Of a stretch of 13,460 nucleotides of DNA, positions 6,593 to 13,420 are shown one piece after another. Position numbers and translations under genes: made by a program. The stretch's first letter is position 1. Each line of letters begins with the position of its first letter. Origin of the DNA: Ruminococcus callidus (GTDB lineage: Bacteria; Bacillota; Clostridia; Oscillospirales; Ruminococcaceae); the NCBI RefSeq assembly GCF_020709055.1, contig NZ_JAJFCK010000051.1:1-13460 (forward strand), given 5' to 3'. Below the pieces are notes generated by a model. That model made no database searches. It saw only the letters and a program-made list of their open reading frames with translations, and was not told the DNA's origin.

Positions 6593-6847
6593 ATGGTAAA
6601 AACAGTATTGAGCATTGACGGTATGATGTGCAGCATGTGCGAGGCACATATGAACGATCTGGTTCGGAAAAACTGCGCTGTGAAAAAGGTAAAGTCCTCT
6701 GCCAAAAGCGGCGAAACCACCATCATCAGCGAAAATGAACTGGACATCTCCATGCTGAAAAAGGAAATTCAGGAGATCGGCTACGAGCTGAAAGACTGGC
6801 ATTCGGAGCCGTATGAGAAAAAGGGTCTGTTCTCTTTCGGCAAGTAA
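6593..6847 (+). CDS. copZ: CopZ-like copper chaperone (heavy-metal-associated domain)
   Basis: An 84-aa cytoplasmic protein made of one heavy-metal-associated domain. The metal site is GMMCSMCEAHM with C13-x-x-C16, as in CopZ and the N-terminal domains of copper ATPases. The beta-alpha-beta-beta-alpha-beta pattern continues through VKKVKSSAKSGETTIISENE and ends at IGYEL. After residue 66 there is a short charged and aromatic tail (KDWHSEPYEKKGLFSFGK) absent from the roughly 69-residue B. subtilis CopZ. Start ATG 6593 has a modest AGGT site 9 nt upstream. The gene is monocistronic, with its own CsoR-controlled promoter and a strong terminator. No copper ATPase is adjacent, which is unusual, so its partner must be elsewhere or it acts as a buffer. 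The copper role rests on the domain plus operator, two independent signals. Confidence 0.88.
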   Translation: MVKTVLSIDGMMCSMCEAHMNDLVRKNCAVKKVKSSAKSGETTIISENELDISMLKKEIQEIGYELKDWHSEPYEKKGLFSFGK

Positions 6848-6870
6848 CACTTCGCCAGTAAAATCACATC

Positions 6871-6916
6871 AAAAAACGGAGCAGCATTGGCAAATTCCAT
6901 GCTGCTCCGTTTTTTT
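6871..6916. terminator. Bidirectional terminator between copZ-like and GH3 genes
   Basis: A 17-bp perfect stem, AAAAAACGGAGCAGCAT with ATGCTGCTCCGTTTTTT, around an 11-nt loop. A U-tract results on either strand, so it can end the copper-chaperone message and the convergent five-gene envelope cluster. Confidence 0.93.
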
Positions 6917-6951
6917 CTATCGGTATTCAGTACTTAGCGTGTGAACATGTT

Positions 6952-8217
6952 CTAAGACAGCGGGGTCAAAAGTCCCAGCTTCTCTTTCTTTTCCAGAATG
7001 AGGCGCACGCTCTGGTCAATGCGTTCCTCGGAAATTTCACCGCTCTCCACGGCACTGCGAACTGCCTCGAATGCCTGCGTCAAATCCTCCGGCATCAGGA
7101 CAATATCGATTCCTGCCTGAACGGACATGACCGCCGCCTCTCCGGCACCATAGACACCGGAGATGGTATTCATCGCCTGAGAATCCGTAATGGCGATTCC
7201 CTGAAATCCAAGCTCGCCTTTCAGAAGCTCTGTCACCGTCTGGTAGGACAGATCACCCGGCAGATCGTCTCCGATTCCGGTGACCACCTGATGGGAAACC
7301 ATGACAAAGTCCACGCCTGCTTCAATTCCGCTGGAAAACGGCAAAAATTCCTCCTGACGCAGCTGGTCCAGCGTACGGTCAATGACGATCTTGGTGTCAT
7401 AATGCGCATTGCCGTCTTCTGCGCCAAGTCCCGGAAAGTGTTTCAGCGTTGCCATGACACCGCTCTCCTGAAAGCCTCTGACCTCCGAGGCGACCATCTC
7501 CGCCACCACGCTGGCATCGGAACTGAAAATACGTCCGCCCAGCTCGTTCCCGCTGCACAGATTCACATCTGCCACCGGCGCAAAATCCACGTTAAAGCCC
7601 AGCGCTCCGATTTCCGTGCCAATGGTCTTTCCGATGTCGAACGCCTGCTGCGGATCGCCCTGTGCGCCGTAGACCGACATGTCCGAAAACGCTGTCGTGC
7701 CCAGCTGATCTGCCACACGTGCCACCGTTCCGCCCTCTTCGTCCACCGCCAGAAACAGCCCGATGCCGGATTCCTCGGCAAATGCCTGACAGTTGGCGAG
7801 CATTGTCCTGGTCTGTTCCTGCGTTTCCAGATTCTGGGCGAAGTAGATCAGTCCGCCCACAGGATACTGCGCCAGCGCAGCCTTAGTAGAATCGCCAGCT
7901 TCCGTCACCACGCCATAGCCCGTCAGCATCTCCGGCGTCACCATGAACATCTGGTAGATTTTTTCCTCCAGCGTCATCTTCGCCAGATACTGTGAGGCCA
8001 GACCATCACTGGTTTCTGTTGTTCCCGATGCAGCCTGCTTTGAATCCGCAGTGGTTTGGAAGTGCAGCTCCGGCGCAGAATTCTCCGTCTGCAAAGACGT
8101 TTCCGCTGCTGCGGTGGGCGTTTGCTCTGCCGTGTCCGGCTGGTCAATGTTGGAGCATCCGCACGCCATCGCCAGAAGCGAAGCGGTCAGGATGCTGATG
8201 ATTTGTTTCTTGCGCAT
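6952..8217 (-). CDS. GH3-family (NagZ-like) beta-N-acetylhexosaminidase-type lipoprotein
   Basis: Surface lipoprotein of 421 aa. An N-terminal signal (MRKKQIISILTASLLAMACG) ends in a lipobox-like AMAC-GC; the modified cysteine is C19 or C21. A Thr/Ala/Gln-rich linker to about residue 73 leads into a GH3 N-terminal TIM-barrel domain (about 75-415). Family marks: AVDEEGGTVAR (157-167), GFNVDFAPVADV (207-218), KHFPGLG (259-265), and ITDSQAM (343-349) with nucleophile D345. NagZ enzymes cleave GlcNAc-MurNAc units in wall recycling using a D-x-H dyad; here the equivalent is N270-A271-H272, so the aspartate is missing. Activity may be altered or lost, or the substrate different. The gene starts 14 nt after the lectin-domain gene, with AAAGG ahead of the ATG, and is last in the cluster before the terminator at 6871-6916. 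Confidence 0.88.
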   Translation of the reverse strand: MRKKQIISILTASLLAMACGCSNIDQPDTAEQTPTAAAETSLQTENSAPELHFQTTADSKQAASGTTETSDGLASQYLAKMTLEEKIYQMFMVTPEMLTGYGVVTEAGDSTKAALAQYPVGGLIYFAQNLETQEQTRTMLANCQAFAEESGIGLFLAVDEEGGTVARVADQLGTTAFSDMSVYGAQGDPQQAFDIGKTIGTEIGALGFNVDFAPVADVNLCSGNELGGRIFSSDASVVAEMVASEVRGFQESGVMATLKHFPGLGAEDGNAHYDTKIVIDRTLDQLRQEEFLPFSSGIEAGVDFVMVSHQVVTGIGDDLPGDLSYQTVTELLKGELGFQGIAITDSQAMNTISGVYGAGEAAVMSVQAGIDIVLMPEDLTQAFEAVRSAVESGEISEERIDQSVRLILEKKEKLGLLTPLS

Positions 8218-8231
8218 ACGTTGCCTTTCTA

Positions 8232-9290
8232 TCAGTCAAATTCGCAGACATAGCCGATTTGCTCGTGCTTATAGCAGCTCAAAACCGCATCGCTGCTGTC
8301 GTTCAGACTCCATACATCATTGACATTCCACAGCAGAATATACGGTTCCAGCGATTTGTCCGCAGAGGAAAAGTCCCGTCCGGACGGCTCGTTGGCAAAC
8401 CAGTGGTTCGCATCGTAGATATAGTCCATGCTGCTGCCGTCCAGCCAAGTTGCGGTGATGCGGGTTTCGTCCGCAGAGATAGAGGTCGTTCCGCCGAGCC
8501 AAACGTATTTCAATCCGGTTCCGTTCAGCGCATTGATGACCTTTGCCCAGTCCTCTTCACTGGTGATGTACGCCAGATGTCCGCCGGCAGCCTCGCACTT
8601 TTTCCTGGCATCCTCCCAGCTGCACGCCTCCGTAAAGACCTGATACCGCTTTTCCGGCGCTTCCGTGGTCGTGGTCACCGTGGTAGTCATGGTGTTCTCC
8701 GCAAAGTGCAGACCGTTCTCCTCTGTGGCGAGTGTGGTTACAATTGTCTCTGCGTCATCTCCTGCGGCAGACGGTGCATCTGCCTCCAGCACCGCCGTGG
8801 TCTGGAGTGCGCCTTCCGCATTGCCGTTTCCGGCATCGCCCTCGCCCTCGCTGTCTCGGAAAATCAGAAAACCAATGAGGATACCAGCGGCGATAATCAG
8901 CACACAGAGCACAATAATAATCAGCAGCAGGAGATTGCTCTTCTCCTGCGGTTTCTTCTCCGGCTGGGGCTGTATTGGCGGCTGCTCATAGAAGTTCTGC
9001 TCCGGCTGTATTGGCGGCTGTTCGTAAAAGTTCTGGGATGGCTGCGATTGCACCGGCGGCTGCTCGTAGAAGTTCTGCTCCGGTTGTACCGGCGGCTGTT
9101 CGTAAAAGTTCTGGGATGGCTGCGATTGCACCGGCGGCTGCTCATAGAAGTTCTGCTCCGGCTCCGGCTGGCCGGGAATCTTCATGTCCTCCGATGCAAG
9201 AATCAGCCGGCATCCGCAATCATCGCAAAAGCCGTCCTCCTGGGAAAACACCCGCCCGCACTTCGGGCAAACTCTCTTCATATTGCTCAA
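8232..9290 (-). CDS. Zinc-ribbon, single-pass membrane protein with extracellular C-type lectin-like domain
   Basis: 352 aa. In order: zinc ribbon with C8-x2-C11 ... C22-x2-C25; a repeated Gln/Pro/aromatic linker (44-107) with five QNFYEQPP units; a membrane helix about 119-144 preceded by KKPQEK; a low-complexity Thr-rich stalk (150-213); a C-type lectin-like domain 216-352. Lectin marks: WEDARKKCEAAGGHLAYI, VWLGGT, ANHWFANEPSG, and the closing YVCEFD; C232 and C349 would form the family's main disulfide. The calcium site is non-canonical (EPS where EPN or QPD is usual), so sugar binding is uncertain. The zinc ribbon should be cytoplasmic and the lectin domain outside. TTG at 9290 is the start, with GGAGG 8 nt upstream; the later ATG is too far from it. 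It is co-transcribed with the GH3 lipoprotein. No function is known for this architecture. Confidence 0.85.
   Translation of the reverse strand: MSNMKRVCPKCGRVFSQEDGFCDDCGCRLILASEDMKIPGQPEPEQNFYEQPPVQSQPSQNFYEQPPVQPEQNFYEQPPVQSQPSQNFYEQPPIQPEQNFYEQPPIQPQPEKKPQEKSNLLLLIIIVLCVLIIAAGILIGFLIFRDSEGEGDAGNGNAEGALQTTAVLEADAPSAAGDDAETIVTTLATEENGLHFAENTMTTTVTTTTEAPEKRYQVFTEACSWEDARKKCEAAGGHLAYITSEEDWAKVINALNGTGLKYVWLGGTTSISADETRITATWLDGSSMDYIYDANHWFANEPSGRDFSSADKSLEPYILLWNVNDVWSLNDSSDAVLSCYKHEQIGYVCEFD
8970..9161 (-). repeat. In-frame QNFYEQPP linker repeats
   Basis: Five units alternate 12 and 14 codons: PEQNFYEQPPVQ, SQPSQNFYEQPPVQ, PEQNFYEQPPVQ, SQPSQNFYEQPPIQ, PEQNFYEQPPIQ. The 26-codon (78 bp) pair is nearly identical at DNA level, so the number of units may vary between strains by slippage or recombination. 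Confidence 0.93.
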
Positions 9291-9340
9291 AAGAAATTCC
9301 TCCTTTTTTTGAGAATCGATTCCTAGAACCTGTTTTTACA

Positions 9341-9380
9341 AGAAATATATGTGGATTTCCAAGCATAATTTTGTTGCAGA
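9341..9380 (-). promoter_or_regulatory. Conserved 40-nt leader element, copy upstream of the lectin-domain gene
   Basis: On the minus strand it contains TGCAACAAAATT, GCTTGGAAATCC and CATATATTTCT. With one gap it matches 13421-13460 at about 35 of 41 positions. Downstream both leaders also share CAGGTTC and an A-rich run just before the GGAGG site. It may hold a promoter, but no clear -35/-10 pair is visible. Confidence 0.55.
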
Positions 9381-9421
9381 CAAGGCAAAATTTTTTTACG
9401 CAGGATGCAGCAAAATTTGCC

Positions 9422-9442
9422 AAAAAGCATTTGTATATGCTT
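9422..9442 (-). terminator. Weak hairpin terminator after the propeller gene
   Basis: On the minus strand AAGCAT and ATGCTT form a 6-bp stem with a 6-nt loop and run into a short T-tract, 15 nt after the stop codon. The short AT-rich stem suggests partial termination between this gene and the lectin-domain gene. Confidence 0.4.
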
Positions 9443-9456
9443 GTGAAGACAGGTCC

Positions 9457-10725
9457 TTATTGTATCAGCGAAAATGACTCCACAAACCCGCTCTCCTTTT
9501 CGCAGTAGAGCACACCGTCCACAATGACCGGATAGGTCACGTTTGCGGCACGCTGCTGCAATCCGGAGCCGTCTGTGTCGCAATAGTAGAGCGTACCCTT
9601 TTCATCAGCAAAGCAGAGCATGCCGTCCACATAGTTGGTAAAGCGTGCGTATCCGCTGTGAATTTTCTGCACACCGGATCCGTCCAGATTCATCCGGTAC
9701 AGATCACGGCTGGTGCGGTCGGCGGAGAAAAAGATGGTGTCCTCTGCCACACAGATGTCGGAGCTCTCTCCGCTGTAGAGCGTTTTCAGACCGCTGCCGT
9801 CCAGATTCATGGCACAGAGGGAAAGACCGTCATCAAAGTTGCAGAAGTAAATGCGGTCTGCGTAGATGTTCATGTACCACTCCTCGCAAGCTTTCAGCAC
9901 TGCCAGCTGGGAGCCATCCGGCTTCATCCGGCAGATCTCGTGGGTATCGCCGTTCACCCGGCTGAAATACAGCCAGTCCTGATCATAAGTCAGTTCATAG
10001 CAGTACATGTCGTATACCACTTCGAATCCGCTGCCATCGGCGTTCATCTTGCAGATTGCATTGTTCCGGTCGGCATCCACAAAATACAGCTGGTCGCCCA
10101 CGCCGTTCATGTAGTACGCAGATTCCGCCGAAATTCTCACTGCATCTTCCGCACTGTTGGAAACAACCCGGTAAATGCCGTTGGAATCGCTCCAATAGAT
10201 GTACGTGCCGTCAAAATAGGCGTAACCGCCGTTGACAATATTCGAAGCGCCGTTTCCGGTCTCCCGCAGTGCCTGCGTTTCCGCATCGTCGGCAGCGCTC
10301 CTTGTCGTTACAGCAGTTGTGGTCTGCGCTGCAAACTGGAAGTGCGCCTCGGTATCCTCCGCCGTGGTTTCCAGCGCCGGCTGCGATGCTTCTTCGGTCA
10401 TCACCTGCGCTGTTTCCAGTGCCTCCTGTCCGGCCGATGTCTGTTCCTTTCGCAGTCCCACGTTCCAAACAAGCAGCAGCACCAATACTGCCAGCAGTGC
10501 TGCCAACAGCAGAATCAGCAGGATAAATCCAACCTTTTTCGGGTTGCCGGAAGCCGCTTTCGAACCGCCGGCATTGGTCACAGGCGGCGCACTGTTTTTC
10601 CACGAATTTTCCCCGTTTTGCACAGGTGGTTTCGTCTGCTCCAGAGATGCGCCGCATTCCTCACAGAACACGCTGTCTGCCTCACAGATGCACCCGCAAT
10701 TGGGGCATCGTTTCTTTGCATCCAT
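9457..10725 (-). CDS. Zinc-ribbon, single-pass membrane protein with DUF5050-like beta-propeller
   Basis: 422 aa. A cytoplasmic zinc ribbon (C7-x2-C10 ... C21-x2-C24), polar linker, membrane helix about 65-88 (GFILLILLLAALLAVLVLLL), a Thr/Ala-rich stalk to about 155, then an extracellular repeat domain to the end. The repeats alternate YFxxxD-type strands with [CY]xMNxDGSGxxxL turns (for example near 226-236, 305-315, 344-354), the DUF5050 pattern related to LDL-receptor-type YWTD propellers. Start ATG 10725 has GGGAGG 5 nt upstream; 60 more upstream codons are open but lie over the preceding gene's end. It follows the ATPase by 64 nt that include a stable hairpin, and shares architecture and stalk motifs with the lectin-domain protein. 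Binding or sensing outside the cell is inferred; no ligand is known. Confidence 0.82.
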   Translation of the reverse strand: MDAKKRCPNCGCICEADSVFCEECGASLEQTKPPVQNGENSWKNSAPPVTNAGGSKAASGNPKKVGFILLILLLAALLAVLVLLLVWNVGLRKEQTSAGQEALETAQVMTEEASQPALETTAEDTEAHFQFAAQTTTAVTTRSAADDAETQALRETGNGASNIVNGGYAYFDGTYIYWSDSNGIYRVVSNSAEDAVRISAESAYYMNGVGDQLYFVDADRNNAICKMNADGSGFEVVYDMYCYELTYDQDWLYFSRVNGDTHEICRMKPDGSQLAVLKACEEWYMNIYADRIYFCNFDDGLSLCAMNLDGSGLKTLYSGESSDICVAEDTIFFSADRTSRDLYRMNLDGSGVQKIHSGYARFTNYVDGMLCFADEKGTLYYCDTDGSGLQQRAANVTYPVIVDGVLYCEKESGFVESFSLIQ

Positions 10726-10742
10726 AAAAACCTCCCAAATTC

Positions 10743-10776
10743 TCGGAGCGTGCTTCGGAAAGGAAACACGCTCCGA
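10743..10776 (-). other. Stable hairpin between ATPase and propeller genes
   Basis: A 10-bp perfect stem, TCGGAGCGTG / CACGCTCCGA, around a 14-nt loop, 7 nt upstream of the GGGAGG site of the propeller gene. There is no U-tract on the minus strand, so it is not a standard terminator. It could set relative expression by mRNA processing or stabilisation. Confidence 0.75.
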
Positions 10777-10789
10777 TTGATTTGATCTC

Positions 10790-12094
10790 TTATGCCTTTT
10801 TAAAATGAAACAGGAACGGCGGCATTGCCGGAAGTCCGATGATGGCATCGCCCAGACCAAGACGGGAGATGTCCCAGTCCTCCACCACAAAGGAGTCCCG
10901 CACATTTTCGATGATGCCGCGTGTTTGCACTGAAGACATGTAAGTATCCTTCTTGCGGTTGCGCCCGAACAGGTTCTTGATGTACTGCTTGGATTCGTAG
11001 TCGTTCACATTGAAGCAGACGCTGGTCATAAATCCGGAGAGAATGCTGATGGCACGCTCTCTGCCATACGCCTCGTACACCTGTTCCACATTCTGCACGC
11101 CGATCATAAACTTCACGCCCAGACTTCTGCCGAAGTTCACGGCATCGTCTACGTGCTGGAGATTCGGCAAAAGCCGGAACTCGTCCGTGATAAAGTAGGT
11201 GTTGCCGCTGGTCTTGTTGCGCCCCAGCGCCTCCTTGATCGCCAGATCAAAAAGAAGGCTATAGACCGGCGAGAGCATCGCACCGATTTGCAGGTCGTAC
11301 TCCAGAAACACGAATCTTCCGCCCTTTTTCCGCACCAGATCCCGCATGGAGAGCGTCCCCGCCTTTTTGAAGTTGCCGATGAGGATTTCCCGCACGGTCT
11401 GCTGCAGTTCGGAGATCACGCCCTGTGTCTGGGGCGAACGGTCATCGGAAATATAACTGATCATCGCCTCCATATCCGGATGAGCTGCCAGCATTTTGCG
11501 AATGTCCGCTGCCGGCGAGGCATCCAGAAATGCACGCAGCGATGCGTTGTCCATGTTTTCGTTCCGCCGGCAGGCATCTGTCAGCACCGCTGAGAACAGA
11601 TCCCGTGCCGCATTGGGAAAAAAGGGCTGCTGGGTCTTTTTTGCCTTTTCCGCAAAGAGGGACTTTGCAATCTCAATGATGGTTTCCTCCATGGAATCGT
11701 CCCGCCGAATCTCCCGAAAAATATTCCAGTAGTTGGGCTTTCCGGTTTCGTCCACTGCCGTGCCGTCGTTGGAGATCACCACATCTCCGGGGCGGTAGAA
11801 CTTCTGGTAGAAATCGCCCTTGGTGTCGAAGATAATTACCACATCCTGATCTGTCACGCCAGCCCGAAGCTGTCCGAGAATCTGGTCAAAGACGTTGGTT
11901 TTTCCCGTACCGATTCCGCCGAGCAGGAGCATGTGCCGGCTGAACAGTTCGTCGTCCACCTTGACATAGCAGTCTCTGCCGTTGCGGTCAATGCCGCAAA
12001 ATGCACACTTGGCGTAGTTCGCCGGAGATTGCAGGGGCACTTGGTACAGCTGGTTCCCTTCAAAGACCTCCACACGCTTCATTGTCGCATTCAT
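10790..12094 (-). CDS. TrwB/TraD-like (type IV coupling protein-like) P-loop ATPase, no membrane anchor
   Basis: 434 aa, RecA-like motor of the HerA/FtsK-TraD group. Walker A GGIGTGKT (59-66) follows HMLLL; VIIFDTKGDFY (86-96) is the next core strand as in coupling proteins; Walker B FITDEF with D304-E305; IGVQN (331-335) carries the glutamine sensor. An N-terminal CAFC (30-33) is unusual. There are no transmembrane helices, whereas conjugative coupling proteins normally have two at the N-terminus; the upstream membrane protein could supply the anchor (inference). The start ATG has GAGGG about 7 nt upstream and lies 12 nt after the preceding stop, so the two genes are one operon. The family pumps DNA in conjugation, but the window holds no relaxase, VirB4 or oriT, and the neighbours are envelope proteins, so a conjugative role is not supported. 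Confidence 0.85.
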   Translation of the reverse strand: MNATMKRVEVFEGNQLYQVPLQSPANYAKCAFCGIDRNGRDCYVKVDDELFSRHMLLLGGIGTGKTNVFDQILGQLRAGVTDQDVVIIFDTKGDFYQKFYRPGDVVISNDGTAVDETGKPNYWNIFREIRRDDSMEETIIEIAKSLFAEKAKKTQQPFFPNAARDLFSAVLTDACRRNENMDNASLRAFLDASPAADIRKMLAAHPDMEAMISYISDDRSPQTQGVISELQQTVREILIGNFKKAGTLSMRDLVRKKGGRFVFLEYDLQIGAMLSPVYSLLFDLAIKEALGRNKTSGNTYFITDEFRLLPNLQHVDDAVNFGRSLGVKFMIGVQNVEQVYEAYGRERAISILSGFMTSVCFNVNDYESKQYIKNLFGRNRKKDTYMSSVQTRGIIENVRDSFVVEDWDISRLGLGDAIIGLPAMPPFLFHFKKA

Positions 12095-12106
12095 GTTTCT
12101 GCCCTC

Positions 12107-13336
12107 TTACTGTTTCCACTTGCTGACAGCGCTGTCACCCAACTTGTTCAAATCGGTGATAATGGAGTTCACCTCACGAATTGCCTGCTCGGTATCCTCC
12201 GTCGGCAGCACCTCGGTATAGCCAACGGTTTCCCGTGCTGCGTGGAACATCCGTGTGCGGGAAATCTCCATTGCCACCTGACCGGTCTTGGACTTCACCT
12301 GGAACTTCAAATCCGGAATGAAGATAAAGACGATCAGCGTAATGAGTGCCAGCACCAGCGTTACCACCATGAGAAGAATCATGATGCCGCGCCAGAGTGT
12401 GTGGAAAAAGCCGTCCTCAATTTGATTCTGATACCACAGGAATTCCTCGGTATTCAGCAGATAGTTCAGGAAGAAGCATACACTGGTCACGTTGAGTCCG
12501 GCGAGCTTCAGCAGCCATTTCTTATGCAGCAGGAAAAACGGAACGGTTCCGGCAACGCCGAAGATCAGGAGCATCAGCTTCTGGAAGAAGTTGATATTCG
12601 AAGAAAAACGGTCAAAGTCCAGATTCTGGAACAGCAGCAGCATGATCAGGCTGAGCACGATACCTGCCAGAAACGGCGCAACAATCCACGCAGCGATCAG
12701 ATTGAACAGGCTGAACTTGTAGCTCTTCCGCACATCCACACCGCCGATCTCGTTGATGTTGAAGTCATATTGCAGGCAGGTTCTGCCACGCAGCAGAATC
12801 CGTCCCGGCGCACGGATGAGCAGCCGCTTGTTGGTCACCTGCATCCGAGCCTCTGCACGTTTCAGAAGCGCTCTCGACCGCAGGACAGCAAAGCGGTACT
12901 GTCGAACCGGCTCTTCGCAGTCCGTGGGCGGGACATTCTCCGGAACGATCTGCATGCCGCGTTCATAGACGCTGGTGTTGTTGGTCTTGGGGTCGCCGAA
13001 GCCGGCACGGTTTTTCCATGCCACCCAGAAATTCTTTGCCTTTTCCTTGTCCACGGAGATGTTGATGTGCTTGCTGTCCATTTCCATACCGAATCCCATC
13101 TTGCTGCCGGGGGCTGTCTGCTGCTCCGGCGGAACTGCACCATAACTCGGTGCGCCCTGCTGGGGATTGGGGTTGTAGTACTGCCCTGCCTGGGGTGCGC
13201 CTGTTGCCTGTGTGTTCCAGGGCTGTGCCGGCTGGGATGCCGGTGCAGCAGGCTGCGGTGCTGGCTGGGGGTTGCACTTGGGGCAGATGCCATTGCCGTT
13301 CAACGGTGTGCCGCACTTCTTACAAAACTTTGCCAT
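12107..13336 (-). CDS. Zinc-ribbon multi-pass membrane protein with PH-like segment
   Basis: 409 aa. A zinc ribbon at the start (C5-x2-C8 ... C18-x2-C21), then a Pro/Gln/Ala-rich linker to about 78, a soluble region (85-205), at least three membrane helices (about 210-236, 253-272, 316-340), and a charged C-terminus ending in helical TEQAIREVNSIITDLNKLGD. The stretch MQVTNKRLLIRAPG ... YDFNINEIGGVDVRKS resembles the strands of a bacterial PH domain, and LKFQVKSKTGQVAMEISRT after the last helices looks like its continuation, as if the helices were inserted into the domain. Start ATG 13336 has GGAGG 10 nt upstream; the frame is open 37 codons further but that is leader sequence. First visible gene of the cluster and 12 nt from the ATPase, which it may anchor or regulate (inference). 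Function unknown. Confidence 0.75.
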   Translation of the reverse strand: MAKFCKKCGTPLNGNGICPKCNPQPAPQPAAPASQPAQPWNTQATGAPQAGQYYNPNPQQGAPSYGAVPPEQQTAPGSKMGFGMEMDSKHINISVDKEKAKNFWVAWKNRAGFGDPKTNNTSVYERGMQIVPENVPPTDCEEPVRQYRFAVLRSRALLKRAEARMQVTNKRLLIRAPGRILLRGRTCLQYDFNINEIGGVDVRKSYKFSLFNLIAAWIVAPFLAGIVLSLIMLLLFQNLDFDRFSSNINFFQKLMLLIFGVAGTVPFFLLHKKWLLKLAGLNVTSVCFFLNYLLNTEEFLWYQNQIEDGFFHTLWRGIMILLMVVTLVLALITLIVFIFIPDLKFQVKSKTGQVAMEISRTRMFHAARETVGYTEVLPTEDTEQAIREVNSIITDLNKLGDSAVSKWKQ

Positions 13337-13377
13337 GATTCCAAATCCTCCTGTTTTTTGAATCTTCCCAATCATTT

Positions 13378-13403
13378 GAACCTGTTTTTTAAGACGCAGG
13401 TTC
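13378..13403 (-). other. Leader hairpin upstream of the first cluster gene
   Basis: On the minus strand GAACCTG and CAGGTTC form a 7-bp stem around a 12-nt A-rich loop in the leader of the zinc-ribbon membrane protein gene. There is no U-tract after it. The CAGGTTC arm recurs in the lectin gene leader near 9326-9332, without its partner arm. Confidence 0.45.
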
Positions 13404-13420
13404 TTAGAGCTTGTGTTCAT

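Noticed and set aside
8970..9161. CRISPR-like direct repeats
   Set aside because: They are in-frame protein repeats of 36 and 42 bp with no unique spacers and no cas genes.
8259..10785. Plus-strand ORFs of 355 and 375 aa
   Set aside because: Antisense to the lectin-domain and propeller genes, with no recognisable domain and no good ribosome site.
10726..10905. 60-codon upstream extension of the propeller protein
   Set aside because: It overlaps the end of the ATPase gene and the intercistronic hairpin; GGGAGG lies 5 nt before the ATG at 10725.
10790..12094. Integrative conjugative element coupling protein
   Set aside because: No relaxase, VirB4, integrase, oriT or attachment site is visible, and neighbours are envelope proteins; it remains possible if such genes lie outside the window.
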